Assembly: GCF_011365745.1 (NCBI RefSeq)
Contig: NZ_JAAOBY010000003.1
Span: 62,001-126,000, forward strand
Reading direction: 5' to 3'
Length of the DNA: 64,000 nt
DNA from: Flavobacterium turcicum
Lineage (GTDB): Bacteria > Bacteroidota > Bacteroidia > Flavobacteriales > Flavobacteriaceae
Shown here piece after piece: positions 51,318 through 60,584 of the stretch. Under the pieces are notes generated by a model. That model was given only the letters and a program-made list of their open reading frames with translations, was not told where the DNA came from and made no database searches. A program made the position numbers and the translations under genes. How positions within the stretch are numbered: the stretch's first letter is position 1; each line of letters starts with the position of its first letter.

Positions 51318-52895
51318 TTATAATTCGAATAATAATGTTAGCGAAACGGTATTGTTTATCCCATCTACACTAGCACCATCTGTAAACCCTTGGTTGAAAA
51401 AACCTTGCTGTGTATTTCTTTTGGCGTAAGCATAAGATAAATCGACTTTAGTTGATCCGAAATTATATCCTAAACCACCCGAAAATCCATTAAGGTTACC
51501 AATAGTAGTATTGTCAACATAAGGACTTTGTTCGTAACGATAACCACCTCTTACGCTCAAACGTTCTATTTTGTACTCGCCTCCAATACGGAGTTCTCCA
51601 CTAGTGTCAAGTGTATTGCTGATTTCGTTATTTAATGAATTAAAAAATAAATCATTGGCAGGTTTAAATTTGGCTGTACAATAGCTTTTTAAGGCATAAT
51701 CAATACTGATTAACCCTTTTTTACCAAATACATAGGCGAAACTACCAGTTAGTTTACTTGGAGTTTGCAATTTATAAGGTTCGTATACATTGATCACTTG
51801 CGGTGCAATAATGTCAGCAGGCAATTCACCACTTGTATTTGCGCTTACTACCGTTAAACTTTGAGATAATTCATCAGTTAAATTATACCACGTAGAAGAT
51901 TCGTATGATAGCCCTACACGAACCTCGTTGCTCAGTTTTGCTATGGCTCCAAGTTGAAATGAAAATCCAGTTCCATAGGTATTTAAGTCGTTGTTGAAGC
52001 GTAATCTTGAAACGGTATAATTACTAGATAAAGGTGCATTGTTACTTTCTGTAAATGAGGATGATCTGGTGTAATCTGTAAAGTGTGAATTCAGATTCAA
52101 TCCAAAATAGAATTTATCTTTGTAAGAGGTGGATAAATTAAAAGATAATTTACCATTGTATCCAGTACTGTATACTTCGTTGGTTTGGAAATAATTTCCA
52201 CCTCCAGGAACGTTTGATACATAAGCGGAATTTTCATTGTTTTCATCAACGGCATCCAATAAAAAACCCTGGAAACCAAGAAATGCTTGTTGTGCATCAA
52301 AACCATTTAGTCCAGGAAATTGATTGTTCGGTAAGTTGCTTCCTAGAAAAGAGTACAAATCACTTATTGTTTCACCTGGCTCTCTGTTAACAAATTGCTG
52401 TGGTACAGGAGCTCCATTGTTGCCTCTGTTGGCAAAGGCTAAGAAATATTGATCTATCGAATTGGTTGGATTGGTTCCAGCTGAAAAAACACCATTGTCA
52501 AAATTATTTGTATTTTCGTAATTAACACCCAATGCAATTTTTTTCCAATTGTCATTATTTTTTGATCCAAAAATAAAAACCGCTCCAGCTTGATTCAAGT
52601 CGAAAGTATTGGTGTTCTCGGAGTTGGTTTGGCCAAAATACGTAGAATTATTTTTGCTATTGAAGTTGCTTAGTGTTACAGTCATTTGATTATTCGCAAA
52701 TATTGCTGACCCAGCAGGATTCACATTTAAGGAAGATAAATCACCTCCTAGTGCTCCAAATGCTCCGCTCATCGCTCTAAATCGAGCTGTTCCTGTAAGA
52801 TTGTCTTGAGAGTAGCGCAATGCATCTCCTACTTCTTGTGCCTGCGTAGCAATTGCGGTGAGACCAAAAACTGCTACTAAAAAATATTTTTTCAT
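51318..52895 (-). CDS. Outer membrane transport protein of the OMPP1/FadL/TodX family
   Basis: A 525-residue barrel protein with a signal peptide (1-19, ending TQAQ). The N-terminal hatch is typical: GTARFRAMSGAFGALGGDLSSLNVNPAG, the NPAG motif of FadL-like channels. The rest is long strands and loops, ending in NNTVSLTLLFEL. FadL-type proteins transport hydrophobic compounds such as long-chain fatty acids or hydrocarbons. In Bacteroidota they are often annotated as hemin receptors, which is not supported here. It is upstream of a hairpin terminator and downstream of the repeat-rich lipoprotein, 45 bases away. Confidence 0.88.
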   Translation of the reverse strand: MKKYFLVAVFGLTAIATQAQEVGDALRYSQDNLTGTARFRAMSGAFGALGGDLSSLNVNPAGSAIFANNQMTVTLSNFNSKNNSTYFGQTNSENTNTFDLNQAGAVFIFGSKNNDNWKKIALGVNYENTNNFDNGVFSAGTNPTNSIDQYFLAFANRGNNGAPVPQQFVNREPGETISDLYSFLGSNLPNNQFPGLNGFDAQQAFLGFQGFLLDAVDENNENSAYVSNVPGGGNYFQTNEVYSTGYNGKLSFNLSTSYKDKFYFGLNLNSHFTDYTRSSSFTESNNAPLSSNYTVSRLRFNNDLNTYGTGFSFQLGAIAKLSNEVRVGLSYESSTWYNLTDELSQSLTVVSANTSGELPADIIAPQVINVYEPYKLQTPSKLTGSFAYVFGKKGLISIDYALKSYCTAKFKPANDLFFNSLNNEISNTLDTSGELRIGGEYKIERLSVRGGYRYEQSPYVDNTTIGNLNGFSGGLGYNFGSTKVDLSYAYAKRNTQQGFFNQGFTDGASVDGINNTVSLTLLFEL

Positions 52896-52940
52896 CTAAA
52901 TCAAAGATTTGTTTTTATCTATTTTGTTTCATTACACATT

Positions 52941-53972
52941 TTAACCACGACCACCACGACCTCCGCCTCCAGTAGATCTTCCGCCTCCTCCACCGCCGTA
53001 GCTGCCACCTCCACCTCTTGAAGAGCTTGAGCTAGGAGTGTAAGATCGACTACTATTTTCGGTTCTAGACGGTGTATATGTTCTTGTTTCGCTTTGGTTT
53101 TGAGTATTATAGGAGCCTCTACGATTGGTTCCTGTATTGTTTCGAGATTCACTTTGTGTAGCAGTTTGGTTTGTTCTGCTAAATCTTGTTGCTGAACCTC
53201 GGCCAAAATTAGTGGTATTGTTTCTATTTAAAGTTTCGCCATTTCTGTTGAAAGTTTCACCGCTTCTTCGTCCATTATTGATAGTAGCACTTCGGTTGTA
53301 AGCGTTTACACTTCGGCCAGAATTATTAGAGGTAGTGGTATAAGATCCTCTTCGTCCTGCGTTACGTGTATATACATGATTGTTGTATGTTGTGGTATAG
53401 CCCCAGTTGTTTCCGTACCAATTGTTCCACCCAAATCCGGCGTTCCATCCAAAACCTGTATTCCATCCCCAGCCAGGATAGCCACCCCAACCAAAGTTGT
53501 TGTTCCATCCCCAATTGTTCCATCCCCAACCTGGGTAGCCACCCCAACCGAAATTATTGTTCCATCCCCAATTGTTCCATCCAAAACCGCCATTCCAGCC
53601 CCAATTATTAGCGCCCCAACCATTGTTGTAAATGTTTATGTCAACAGTTTGAGGATTGTTGCCCCATCCAGGATAGCTGTTGTTGGAAATAGAGTCGTTT
53701 TCAGTATCGTATGAATTGTAGTTGTCTACATCTGTAAAAATGGTTACATTTTGATCATTGTTTTGTAAAGAACTAAAGTAGTCTTTGTAAGGACTATTAT
53801 TATCCACTACTACTTTTCTTTCAGGTGCACGCTCGTAAGTTGCGCCATAAATACCATCTGAATCGTAGTAAGAGCTGTTTTGATATGAGCCACAAGATGC
53901 AAATAAAATGCACCAAATACCCATGGAGGATAGCAGCGCACGATTTTTTAAAGTAAGAGTACTAGTTTTCAT
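52941..53972 (-). CDS. Low-complexity lipoprotein with Gly-Trp-Asn repeats
   Basis: 343 residues from the ATG at 53972. The signal ends in CILFASC. The next part contains a charged stretch, then a block of GWNN/WGWN-type repeats with a perfect 19-residue period (two copies), then an arginine- and asparagine-rich part, a Ser/Arg-rich part and a C-terminal Gly-rich tail. No enzymatic domain is visible. Such a composition suits a surface-exposed, aggregation-prone or matrix-type protein. The repeat DNA (period 57 bases) produces open frames in other frames. It is next to the FadL-type gene on the same strand. Confidence 0.7.
   Translation of the reverse strand: MKTSTLTLKNRALLSSMGIWCILFASCGSYQNSSYYDSDGIYGATYERAPERKVVVDNNSPYKDYFSSLQNNDQNVTIFTDVDNYNSYDTENDSISNNSYPGWGNNPQTVDINIYNNGWGANNWGWNGGFGWNNWGWNNNFGWGGYPGWGWNNWGWNNNFGWGGYPGWGWNTGFGWNAGFGWNNWYGNNWGYTTTYNNHVYTRNAGRRGSYTTTSNNSGRSVNAYNRSATINNGRRSGETFNRNGETLNRNNTTNFGRGSATRFSRTNQTATQSESRNNTGTNRRGSYNTQNQSETRTYTPSRTENSSRSYTPSSSSSRGGGGSYGGGGGGRSTGGGGRGGRG
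53473..53586. repeat. Tandem repeat of 57 bases inside the Gly-Trp-Asn lipoprotein
   Basis: Two copies of a 57-base unit, beginning at about 53473 and 53530, with a few substitutions (mostly synonymous). They encode the 19-residue repeats. A third, degenerate unit lies just outside on the N-terminal side. Confidence 0.65.
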
Positions 53973-54072
53973 ATATATGGAGATTTTATTGTTGCACATT
54001 ACAAAAATAGTTAGTTTTGCTGAACTATTTATTTTAAATTAACAGAGCAATATTTGTGCCAAACTATTCAGT

Positions 54073-55551
54073 ATGAGTAAGAACATAACTACAAGAGCGG
54101 AAGATTATTCGAAATGGTATAATGAATTGGTGGTAAAAGCTGATTTAGCCGAAAATTCAGGGGTAAGAGGTTGTATGGTTATTAAACCTTATGGCTATGC
54201 AATATGGGAAAAGATGCAAGCTGAATTAGATCGAATGTTTAAAGAGACAGGTCATCAAAACGCATATTTTCCGTTGTTTGTGCCTAAAAGCATGTTCGAG
54301 GCTGAAGAGAAAAATGCGGAAGGTTTTGCAAAAGAATGTGCGGTGGTTACACATTATAGATTAAAAAATGATCCGGATAAGCCTGGAAAGCTAATTGTTG
54401 ATCCAAATGCAAAATTAGAAGAAGAATTAATTGTTAGACCAACTAGTGAAGCTATTATTTGGTCTACTTATAAAGGTTGGGTACAATCGTATAGAGATTT
54501 GCCACTATTGATTAATCAGTGGGCAAACGTAGTGCGATGGGAAATGAGAACACGTTTGTTTTTAAGAACAGCCGAGTTTTTATGGCAAGAAGGTCATACT
54601 GCACATGCGACAAGAGCAGAGGCGGTGGAAGAGTCAGAAAAAATGATGAATGTGTATGCTGATTTTGTTGAAAATTTTATGGCGATTCCTGTGGTTAAAG
54701 GATTAAAAACAGAAACAGAGCGTTTTGCAGGTGCAGAAGAAACATACTGTATTGAGGCTTTGATGCAAGATGGAAAAGCATTGCAAGCAGGTACATCGCA
54801 CTTTTTAGGTCAAAACTTTGCAAAAGCATTTGATGTTAAATTTGCTAATTCCGAAGGCAAGCAAGAGTATGTTTGGGGAACATCTTGGGGAGTTTCAACA
54901 CGATTGATGGGGGCGTTAGTAATGACGCATTCAGATGATCAAGGTTTGGTTTTGCCACCAAGTTTAGCGCCAATTCAAGTTGTAATTGTTCCTATATACA
55001 AAAGTGACGAACAGTTAGCAACAATCAAAAAGGCTGTTGATAACTTAGTTTTGGCATTGAGAAAATTAAATATTACTGTCAAATTTGACGATAGAACCAC
55101 TCAAAAGCCAGGTTTTAAATTTGCAGAATGGGAGTTAAAAGGGGTTCCAGTTCGTATAGCAGTTGGACCTAAGGATCTTGAAAATGGTACTTTTGAAGTA
55201 GCACGTCGCGATACGTTGACTAAAACAGTTGTTGCAAGTGACGGTATTGAAGTATACATACAGGACTTATTAGCGCAAATTCAAGCTGATTTGTTTAATA
55301 GAGCGTTAGAGTATAGAAATACGCATGTTACAAAAGTTTCTAATTTTGATGAATTTAAAGAGATTTTAGAGACTAAAGGAGGATTTGTATCAGCCCATTG
55401 GGATGGTACTGCCGCTACCGAGGAAAAAATAAAAGATTTAACCAAAGCAACCATCCGATGCGTACCTCTTGATCAAGAGAAAGAAGAGGGGGTTTGTGTC
55501 CTTACAGGTGCGCCATCGGCGGGAAGAGTATTCTTTGCGAAGGCGTATTAA
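54073..55551 (+). CDS. proS: Prolyl-tRNA synthetase, archaeal/eukaryote-like type
   Basis: A 492-residue class II synthetase. Motif 2 is [27 protein letters not shown], with the later [10 protein letters not shown] and the motif 3 region [32 protein letters not shown], followed by the anticodon-binding domain and a C-terminal extension (to Tyr492). There is no INS editing insertion, so it belongs to the short type used by archaea and many Bacteroidota. It ends 77 bases before the first tRNA-Glu gene. Confidence 0.95.
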   Translation: MSKNITTRAEDYSKWYNELVVKADLAENSGVRGCMVIKPYGYAIWEKMQAELDRMFKETGHQNAYFPLFVPKSMFEAEEKNAEGFAKECAVVTHYRLKNDPDKPGKLIVDPNAKLEEELIVRPTSEAIIWSTYKGWVQSYRDLPLLINQWANVVRWEMRTRLFLRTAEFLWQEGHTAHATRAEAVEESEKMMNVYADFVENFMAIPVVKGLKTETERFAGAEETYCIEALMQDGKALQAGTSHFLGQNFAKAFDVKFANSEGKQEYVWGTSWGVSTRLMGALVMTHSDDQGLVLPPSLAPIQVVIVPIYKSDEQLATIKKAVDNLVLALRKLNITVKFDDRTTQKPGFKFAEWELKGVPVRIAVGPKDLENGTFEVARRDTLTKTVVASDGIEVYIQDLLAQIQADLFNRALEYRNTHVTKVSNFDEFKEILETKGGFVSAHWDGTAATEEKIKDLTKATIRCVPLDQEKEEGVCVLTGAPSAGRVFFAKAY

Positions 55552-55579
55552 AAAAAAATAAAAAAAAATGCAGAACCTA

Positions 55580-55610
55580 TTGTGCGTTCTAAAAATAGTT
55601 GTATTTTTGC
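55580..55610 (+). promoter_or_regulatory. Promoter of the tandem tRNA-Glu genes
   Basis: TTG at 55580-55582, a 19-base spacer and TATTTTTGC at 55602-55610; the first tRNA begins at 55630. Confidence 0.75.
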
Positions 55611-55629
55611 ATCCGCATTAGAGAAGCAA

Positions 55630-55701
55630 GGCCCGTTCGTCTATCGGTTAGGACGCATGGTTTTCATCCATGTAAGAGCGGTTCGATTCCGCTACGGGCT
55701 A
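55630..55701 (+). tRNA. tRNA-Glu (anticodon TTC), copy 1
   Basis: A 72-nt cloverleaf: acceptor GGCCCGT pairing with ACGGGCT (first pair G-U), anticodon stem CATGG/CCATG with loop TTTTCAT (TTC), T arm GCGGTTCGATTCCGC, discriminator A. CCA is not encoded. Confidence 0.95.
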
Positions 55702-55747
55702 CTATTTTTTTACTGCAATAAGTTTTCTAAACTTTAATTAGAATAAT

Positions 55748-55819
55748 GGCCCGTTCGTCTATCGGTTAGGACGCATGGTTTTCATCCATGTAAGAGCGGT
55801 TCGATTCCGCTACGGGCTA
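55748..55819 (+). tRNA. tRNA-Glu (anticodon TTC), copy 2
   Basis: Identical in sequence to the gene at 55630-55701, 46 bases downstream, with an unrelated spacer. No separate promoter was found, so both may be processed from one transcript. Confidence 0.95.
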
Positions 55820-55948
55820 CTACTTTTTCTTAGTTTAGTGTTTAAACAGGGTTTTTGAGTCTTGATGCTCTGTTAATATAAGATAACTTTCGAGTTGTTT
55901 AATAAAGACTAATTAAAAGAAATAATAAAAGATAAAAAAAGCAATAAA

Positions 55949-56200
55949 ATGGCAAATCATAAATCAGCTCTAAAGAGAATTAGAAGTAACGAAAAGAAAA
56001 GAGTATTAAACAGATACCAACATAAAACAACTCGTAACGCGATCAAGGCGTTGAGATTGGCTACTGATAAATCTGATGCTAGTGCTAAATTGTCAAGCGT
56101 AATTTCAATGATTGATAAGTTAGCTAAGAAGAATATCATTCATGATAACAAAGCTTCTAACTTAAAATCTAAGTTAACTAAATTAGTTTCAAAACTATAG
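55949..56200 (+). CDS. rpsT: Small ribosomal subunit protein bS20
   Basis: An 83-residue protein of helix-only type: ANHKSALKRIRSNEKKRVLNRY at the start and NIIHDNKASNLKSKLTKLV at the end. It binds 16S rRNA. The start is the ATG at 55949, 129 bases after the tRNA genes. A clear terminator follows. Confidence 0.96.
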   Translation: MANHKSALKRIRSNEKKRVLNRYQHKTTRNAIKALRLATDKSDASAKLSSVISMIDKLAKKNIIHDNKASNLKSKLTKLVSKL

Positions 56201-56220
56201 TTAGATAAAGAATATACAGT

Positions 56221-56249
56221 AAAAGCCTCACTAAAGTGAGGCTTTTTTG
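56221..56249 (+). terminator. rpsT terminator
   Basis: AAAAGCCTCACT pairs with AGTGAGGCTTTT around a 3-base loop (AAA), followed by T residues. Confidence 0.85.
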
Positions 56250-56307
56250 TTTTTTGTAATAATTGAAGCCGTTTTTGTTTTGGGTACGTTGATTTTAGTT
56301 TTCTAAA

Positions 56308-56709
56308 TTAAAAACCCATTTTATCAGATAGGTAGATTAGCATTTGCGTACTTATAGGCTTTGGTAAAAAATCGATAACCATTTCGTATTGCTTTGATTT
56401 TTCTAAATCTTCGGGATCAATTGTTGATGATAGTACTACCACTTTAATTGTTTTGAATTCTGAAAAATCTGTTTTTTTGAAAAAATTCAGGAATTCCCAT
56501 CCACCCATAATAGGCATGTTAAGGTCAAGAAAAATGAGGTCGGGACGCGTAATGCTTATGTTTTCTTTCATTGTGGCGAAGTGTTGTAGTGCATCTTCTC
56601 CGTTAGATGATGTTATGATTTCGTGGCAAAAGTTAGATTTGGCTATGACTTTTTTGCATAGCATAAGAGTAATGGGGTCGTCATCAATACATAAAATTTG
56701 ATTTAACAT
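56308..56709 (-). CDS. Single-domain response regulator
   Basis: A 133-residue receiver domain with no output domain. The acidic pocket is IDDDPIT near the start, the phosphorylation Asp is in PDLIFLDLNMPIMGGWEF, and the conserved Lys is in FLPKPI. It resembles Rcp1-type regulators that partner with PAS/phytochrome kinases. Its start codon overlaps the stop of the PAS kinase gene by one base, so it almost certainly is the partner of that kinase. Confidence 0.92.
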   Translation of the reverse strand: MLNQILCIDDDPITLMLCKKVIAKSNFCHEIITSSNGEDALQHFATMKENISITRPDLIFLDLNMPIMGGWEFLNFFKKTDFSEFKTIKVVVLSSTIDPEDLEKSKQYEMVIDFLPKPISTQMLIYLSDKMGF

Positions 56710-58424
56710 TAGTTTTTATTTTTAAATATTAATGTAAACGTAGTTCCTTTGTTTACTTCGCTCTCAATTTCTATTGATCCTCCCATCGTTTCTATTTGCG
56801 ATTTTACTAAGTATAAACCAAGTCCTTTACTATCTGGGTAATTATGAAATCTTTGATATAAGCCAAATACTTTGTTTCTGTGTTGTTCTAAATCGATACC
56901 AATTCCATTATCTTTAAATAGCAATAAAATGCCTTCGTCAGTTTTTTGCGAAGCTATTGTGATTTTTAATTTTCTGTTCTCTGATTTGTATTTAATAGAA
57001 TTTGAAAGTAAATTTAACAAAATACTTTCAATATATGCTTTGTTGGTGTTTATTATAGAAACATTTGCAAAGTTTAACTTTATAATTGGCTTGTATAATT
57101 CAATTTGAAAAGAGAGTTGATTGAATACATTTTCGAATATTTCAGCAATTTGAATGTCCTCTTTTTTAATGGAAGGATTATCTTTAATAATGATAACTTT
57201 AACAAGGTCGTTGATGGTTTCGTTTAGTTGGTGGGTAGATTTGCTGAATCCCGCAAGAATTTCTTGTAGTTCTTGATTTTCAATTGGTATGTCTTCTAGT
57301 AAATTGAGTAAGCCAGTTAGGTTGGATAATGGAGCTCTTAAATTGTGCGATGTAATGTAGGAGAACTGCTTTAAGTCTTTATTGTTTTGAGTTAATTCTC
57401 TAATTAATTGTTCTTTTTCTTTTTCACGTTTTTTATCTTCACTAATGTCTCTTTGGATAGAAATCCAATGAGATATTTCGTTTTCGGTGTTAAAAATAGG
57501 TATCATTGAAAGGCGAATCCAATATTCTTCTTTGTTTTTAGAGAGGCTTACTGTTTCAATTAAACATTCTTCTTTTTTGTCAATGGCGTTTAAAATAGTT
57601 TGTAATGCTTCTAGATCTGATTTTGGACTATTGAAAAAATCAGGCGATTGACCAAACATTTCTTCGCTTGTGTATCCTGTCATTAGGCTAAAAGCAGGAT
57701 TCGTGTATATGATGTTTGGAATTTGATTTTTATCTGATTTTGCTTCAGTAATTAAAACAGAATCTTTTGATTGTGTAATGACAGTCTCTAAGAGTTTGAG
57801 TCTTTGTTCTTCTTCCTTCTGTTTGGTTATGTCTTGAATGGCTCCAATCATTCTGATTACTTTGCCAGATTCATCTTTAATTAAAAAACCGCGGTCTAAT
57901 ACGTATTTATATGTGTTGTCAGCACATTTAAAGCGGTATTGATCTTGCCATTTCTCGGTTTTCTGTTCAATGAAAGAGTAAAGTCTTATCGACATTTTGA
58001 TACTGTCTTCAGGATGAATTTTGTCGAACCACCAAGTAGATGTGTTTCCGACCTCATTAATTTCGTAGCCAAATACCGATTCAATTCCTTTATTCCATAA
58101 AAAATTATCGTCTTCAAGAGTCCAGTCCCATATCGTATCGCTAGTTGCTTTGGCTACAATATCATATTTTTCGTTTGACTCTTTTATTTCGTCATTTGTT
58201 TTTTTTAACTGTTTGAAAATTGCAATATTACGATTGTCATTTTTAACCAAAATATATCGAAAAAGAACTCCAGTTAGTATTATAAAAACGAAATCTTTAG
58301 CAAAGGAGTACAGGTAGAGGTGTTGTGGTTGAATACAATGCCAAGCAATTTTGTAGCTAACAATTGCCACAAAAAGGGAAATGATGATGTAAATGAGTGT
58401 GACTTGGTTGGTTTTGCTTTTCAT
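56709..58424 (-). CDS. PAS-domain sensor histidine kinase
   Basis: A 571-residue kinase. Two membrane segments near 9-28 and 40-60, then a first PAS domain (about 85-205, DTIWDWTLEDDNFLWNKGIESVFGYE) with PAC, a second PAS (about 210-330) without the photo-active Cys of LOV domains (GQSPDFFNS), a dimerisation helix with the phospho-acceptor His in YITSHNLRAPLSNL, and an ATPase domain with NLLSNSIKYKSENR, DNGIGID and GLGLYLVKSQIETMGGS. The SHNLRAP box places it in the group paired with single-domain regulators. The coupled downstream gene supports that. Confidence 0.92.
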   Translation of the reverse strand: MKSKTNQVTLIYIIISLFVAIVSYKIAWHCIQPQHLYLYSFAKDFVFIILTGVLFRYILVKNDNRNIAIFKQLKKTNDEIKESNEKYDIVAKATSDTIWDWTLEDDNFLWNKGIESVFGYEINEVGNTSTWWFDKIHPEDSIKMSIRLYSFIEQKTEKWQDQYRFKCADNTYKYVLDRGFLIKDESGKVIRMIGAIQDITKQKEEEQRLKLLETVITQSKDSVLITEAKSDKNQIPNIIYTNPAFSLMTGYTSEEMFGQSPDFFNSPKSDLEALQTILNAIDKKEECLIETVSLSKNKEEYWIRLSMIPIFNTENEISHWISIQRDISEDKKREKEKEQLIRELTQNNKDLKQFSYITSHNLRAPLSNLTGLLNLLEDIPIENQELQEILAGFSKSTHQLNETINDLVKVIIIKDNPSIKKEDIQIAEIFENVFNQLSFQIELYKPIIKLNFANVSIINTNKAYIESILLNLLSNSIKYKSENRKLKITIASQKTDEGILLLFKDNGIGIDLEQHRNKVFGLYQRFHNYPDSKGLGLYLVKSQIETMGGSIEIESEVNKGTTFTLIFKNKN

Positions 58425-58561
58425 TACTCAAATATAAATAATAATTAATTAACTAGTAAGTTTCGCATTCAACTTATTTCTTTAATCAGTTGATTTTTGC
58501 TCGTAATGAGTTAAGTATATGTAAACTATTGGATAAATATTTTTTATATCAAAATAAAGTG

Positions 58562-58570
58562 TACCTTTGC
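58562..58570 (+). promoter_or_regulatory. -7 box of typA
   Basis: TACCTTTGC is a full match to TAnnTTTGC, 18 bases upstream of the ATG at 58589. Confidence 0.6.
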
Positions 58571-58588
58571 ACCCATTAAAAATCACAG

Positions 58589-60385
58589 ATGGAATCTATT
58601 AGAAACATTGCAATTATTGCTCACGTCGATCACGGTAAGACTACTTTGGTAGACAAAATTATGTATCACTGTCAACTATTTCGTGACAACGAAAACACAG
58701 GTGATCTAATTCTTGATAATAACGATTTAGAGCGTGAAAGAGGTATCACAATTACTTCTAAGAACGTATCGGTTACTTATAAAGGAACAAAAATCAATAT
58801 TATTGACACTCCTGGTCACGCCGATTTTGGTGGTGAGGTAGAGCGTGTATTGAACATGGCAGATGGTGTATGTCTTCTTGTAGATGCGTTTGAAGGGCCA
58901 ATGCCACAAACCCGTTTTGTATTACAAAAAGCAATTGATTTAGGTCTGAAGCCTTGTGTTGTAATCAATAAAGTTGATAAAGAAAACTGTACTCCTGAGG
59001 AGGTACATGAAAAAGTTTTTGACTTGATGTTTGAATTAGGAGCTGAAGAATGGCAACTTGATTTTCCTACCGTATACGGTTCAGCTAAAAATAACTGGAT
59101 GTCTGATCACTGGGAAAACCAAACACAAAATATTGAGCCATTGTTAGATATGGTAATCCAAAACGTACCAGCACCAAAAGTTTCTGAAGGAACTCCACAA
59201 ATGTTGATTACATCTTTAGATTTCTCTGCTTTTACAGGTCGTATTGCTATTGGTCGTCTTGAAAGAGGTGTTTTGAAAGAAGGTATGCCAATCTCGTTAG
59301 TAAAAAGAGACGGAAGTATTTCTAAATCTCGTATCAAAGAATTACATACTTTTGAAGGTCTTGGTCGTAAAAAAGTAGAGCAGGTTATCGCTGGAGATAT
59401 CTGTGCTATTATTGGTGTTGAAGGTTTTGAAATTGGCGATACTATTGCTGATCATGAAAACCCTGAAGGTTTGAAAACCATTGATATTGACGAGCCTACA
59501 ATGAGTATGTTGTTTACAATTAATGACTCTCCTTTCTTTGGTAAAGAGGGTAAATTTGTAACATCAAGACATATTAGAGAGCGTTTAACAAAAGAATTGG
59601 AGAAAAACTTAGCTATGAAGTTAGGTGAAACTGATTCTGCTGATAAATTCATGGTTTTTGGTCGTGGTGTACTTCACTTATCTGTTCTTATTGAAACAAT
59701 GAGAAGAGAAGGATACGAATTACAAATCGGTCAACCACAAGTTATCATCAAAGAAATTGATGGTAAAAAATGTGAACCAATTGAAGAGTTAACTATTGAT
59801 TTGCCAGAAAATCTATCAGGTAGAGCGGTTGAGTTCGTAACATTACGTAAAGGTGAAATGCTAAGTATGGAAACCAAAGGTGACCGTATGATCGTAAAAT
59901 TCAATATTCCATCTCGTGGAATCATTGGTTTACGTAACCAATTGTTAACTGCAACTGCTGGTGAAGCTATTATGTCACACCGTTTTATTGGATATGAGCC
60001 TTACAAAGGAGAAATTGCTGGACGTAACAAAGGTTCATTAATCTCTATGGAAAAAGGAAAAGCAATTCCTTACTCTATCGATAAATTACAAGATCGTGGT
60101 AAGTTTTTCGTAGAGCCAAATGCTGAAATTTATGAAGGTCAAGTAATTGGTGAAAACTCTCGTGGAGACGATATGTGTGTAAACGTAACGAAAGAGAAAA
60201 AACAATCTAACGTACGTTCATCTGGAAATGATGACAAAGCTAGAATCATCCCTCCAATTATTTTCTCATTAGAGGAAGCGTTAGAATACATTCAAAAAGA
60301 TGAATATGTAGAGGTTACACCAAAATCTATTCGTTTAAGAAAAATATATTTAACAGAAACAGAAAGAAAAAGATTTAAAATCTAA
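58589..60385 (+). CDS. typA: Ribosome-associated GTPase TypA/BipA
   Basis: A 598-residue translational GTPase. G motifs are AHVDHGKTTLVDKIMY, DTPGHADFGGEVERVLNMAD and CVVINKVDKENC; the switch 1 RGITITSKN is conserved. The elongation-factor-like domains follow, then the BipA-specific C-terminal region with QLLTATAGEAIMSHRFIGYEPY and GQVIGENSRGDDMCVNVTKEKK. It binds ribosomes and helps assembly and stress adaptation. Its terminator shares its T-run with structured element copy D on the opposite strand. Confidence 0.97.
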   Translation: MESIRNIAIIAHVDHGKTTLVDKIMYHCQLFRDNENTGDLILDNNDLERERGITITSKNVSVTYKGTKINIIDTPGHADFGGEVERVLNMADGVCLLVDAFEGPMPQTRFVLQKAIDLGLKPCVVINKVDKENCTPEEVHEKVFDLMFELGAEEWQLDFPTVYGSAKNNWMSDHWENQTQNIEPLLDMVIQNVPAPKVSEGTPQMLITSLDFSAFTGRIAIGRLERGVLKEGMPISLVKRDGSISKSRIKELHTFEGLGRKKVEQVIAGDICAIIGVEGFEIGDTIADHENPEGLKTIDIDEPTMSMLFTINDSPFFGKEGKFVTSRHIRERLTKELEKNLAMKLGETDSADKFMVFGRGVLHLSVLIETMRREGYELQIGQPQVIIKEIDGKKCEPIEELTIDLPENLSGRAVEFVTLRKGEMLSMETKGDRMIVKFNIPSRGIIGLRNQLLTATAGEAIMSHRFIGYEPYKGEIAGRNKGSLISMEKGKAIPYSIDKLQDRGKFFVEPNAEIYEGQVIGENSRGDDMCVNVTKEKKQSNVRSSGNDDKARIIPPIIFSLEEALEYIQKDEYVEVTPKSIRLRKIYLTETERKRFKI

Positions 60386-60402
60386 TTTATTTGAATTGTA
60401 TA

Positions 60403-60438
60403 TAAAAACCATCAGCGTAAGTTGATGGTTTTTTTTTG
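60403..60438 (+). terminator. typA terminator
   Basis: AAAAACCATCA pairs with TTGATGGTTTTT around a short loop and ends in a T-run that is shared with the end of structured element copy D. Confidence 0.75.
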
Positions 60439-60522
60439 GACCTAATCCTGCTGTACACTATATCTTTTATACCACCCCAAAAAAGGGGTGTTATAAAAGG
60501 ATGCCGTTCCCATCAAGAGTAA
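60429..60522 (-). ncRNA. Dispersed structured element, copy D
   Basis: Minus strand: starts TTACTCTTGATGGGAACGGC and ends GCAGGATTAGGTCC plus an A-run. The terminal helix is ACT-CTTG (60520-60514) with CAGG (60450-60447) and GGT (60442-60440) and bulge ATTA. Its middle outer pair is C-G where the other three copies have G-C, and one C-G pair has become a G-U wobble. The inner helix ATCCTTTTAT / ATAAAAGAT and a hairpin of CACCCC / GGGGTG fill the centre. It is opposite to typA and in line with the small gene at 60585. Confidence 0.6.
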
Positions 60523-60584
60523 GAGAGAATCTACTTTTAAGAAGGTAAATAATCAGAATAAACTTGAATTATCTTTTAAAATTC

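Noticed and set aside
53306..53714. Long open frames on both strands over the Gly-Trp-Asn repeat
   Set aside because: The tandem repeat has a period that is a multiple of three, so all frames stay open; the lipoprotein frame has a signal peptide and a start context.
56709..58424. Blue-light LOV kinase
   Set aside because: The second PAS domain has GQSPDFFNS at the place of the LOV GRNCRFLQG motif, so the photo-active Cys is missing.
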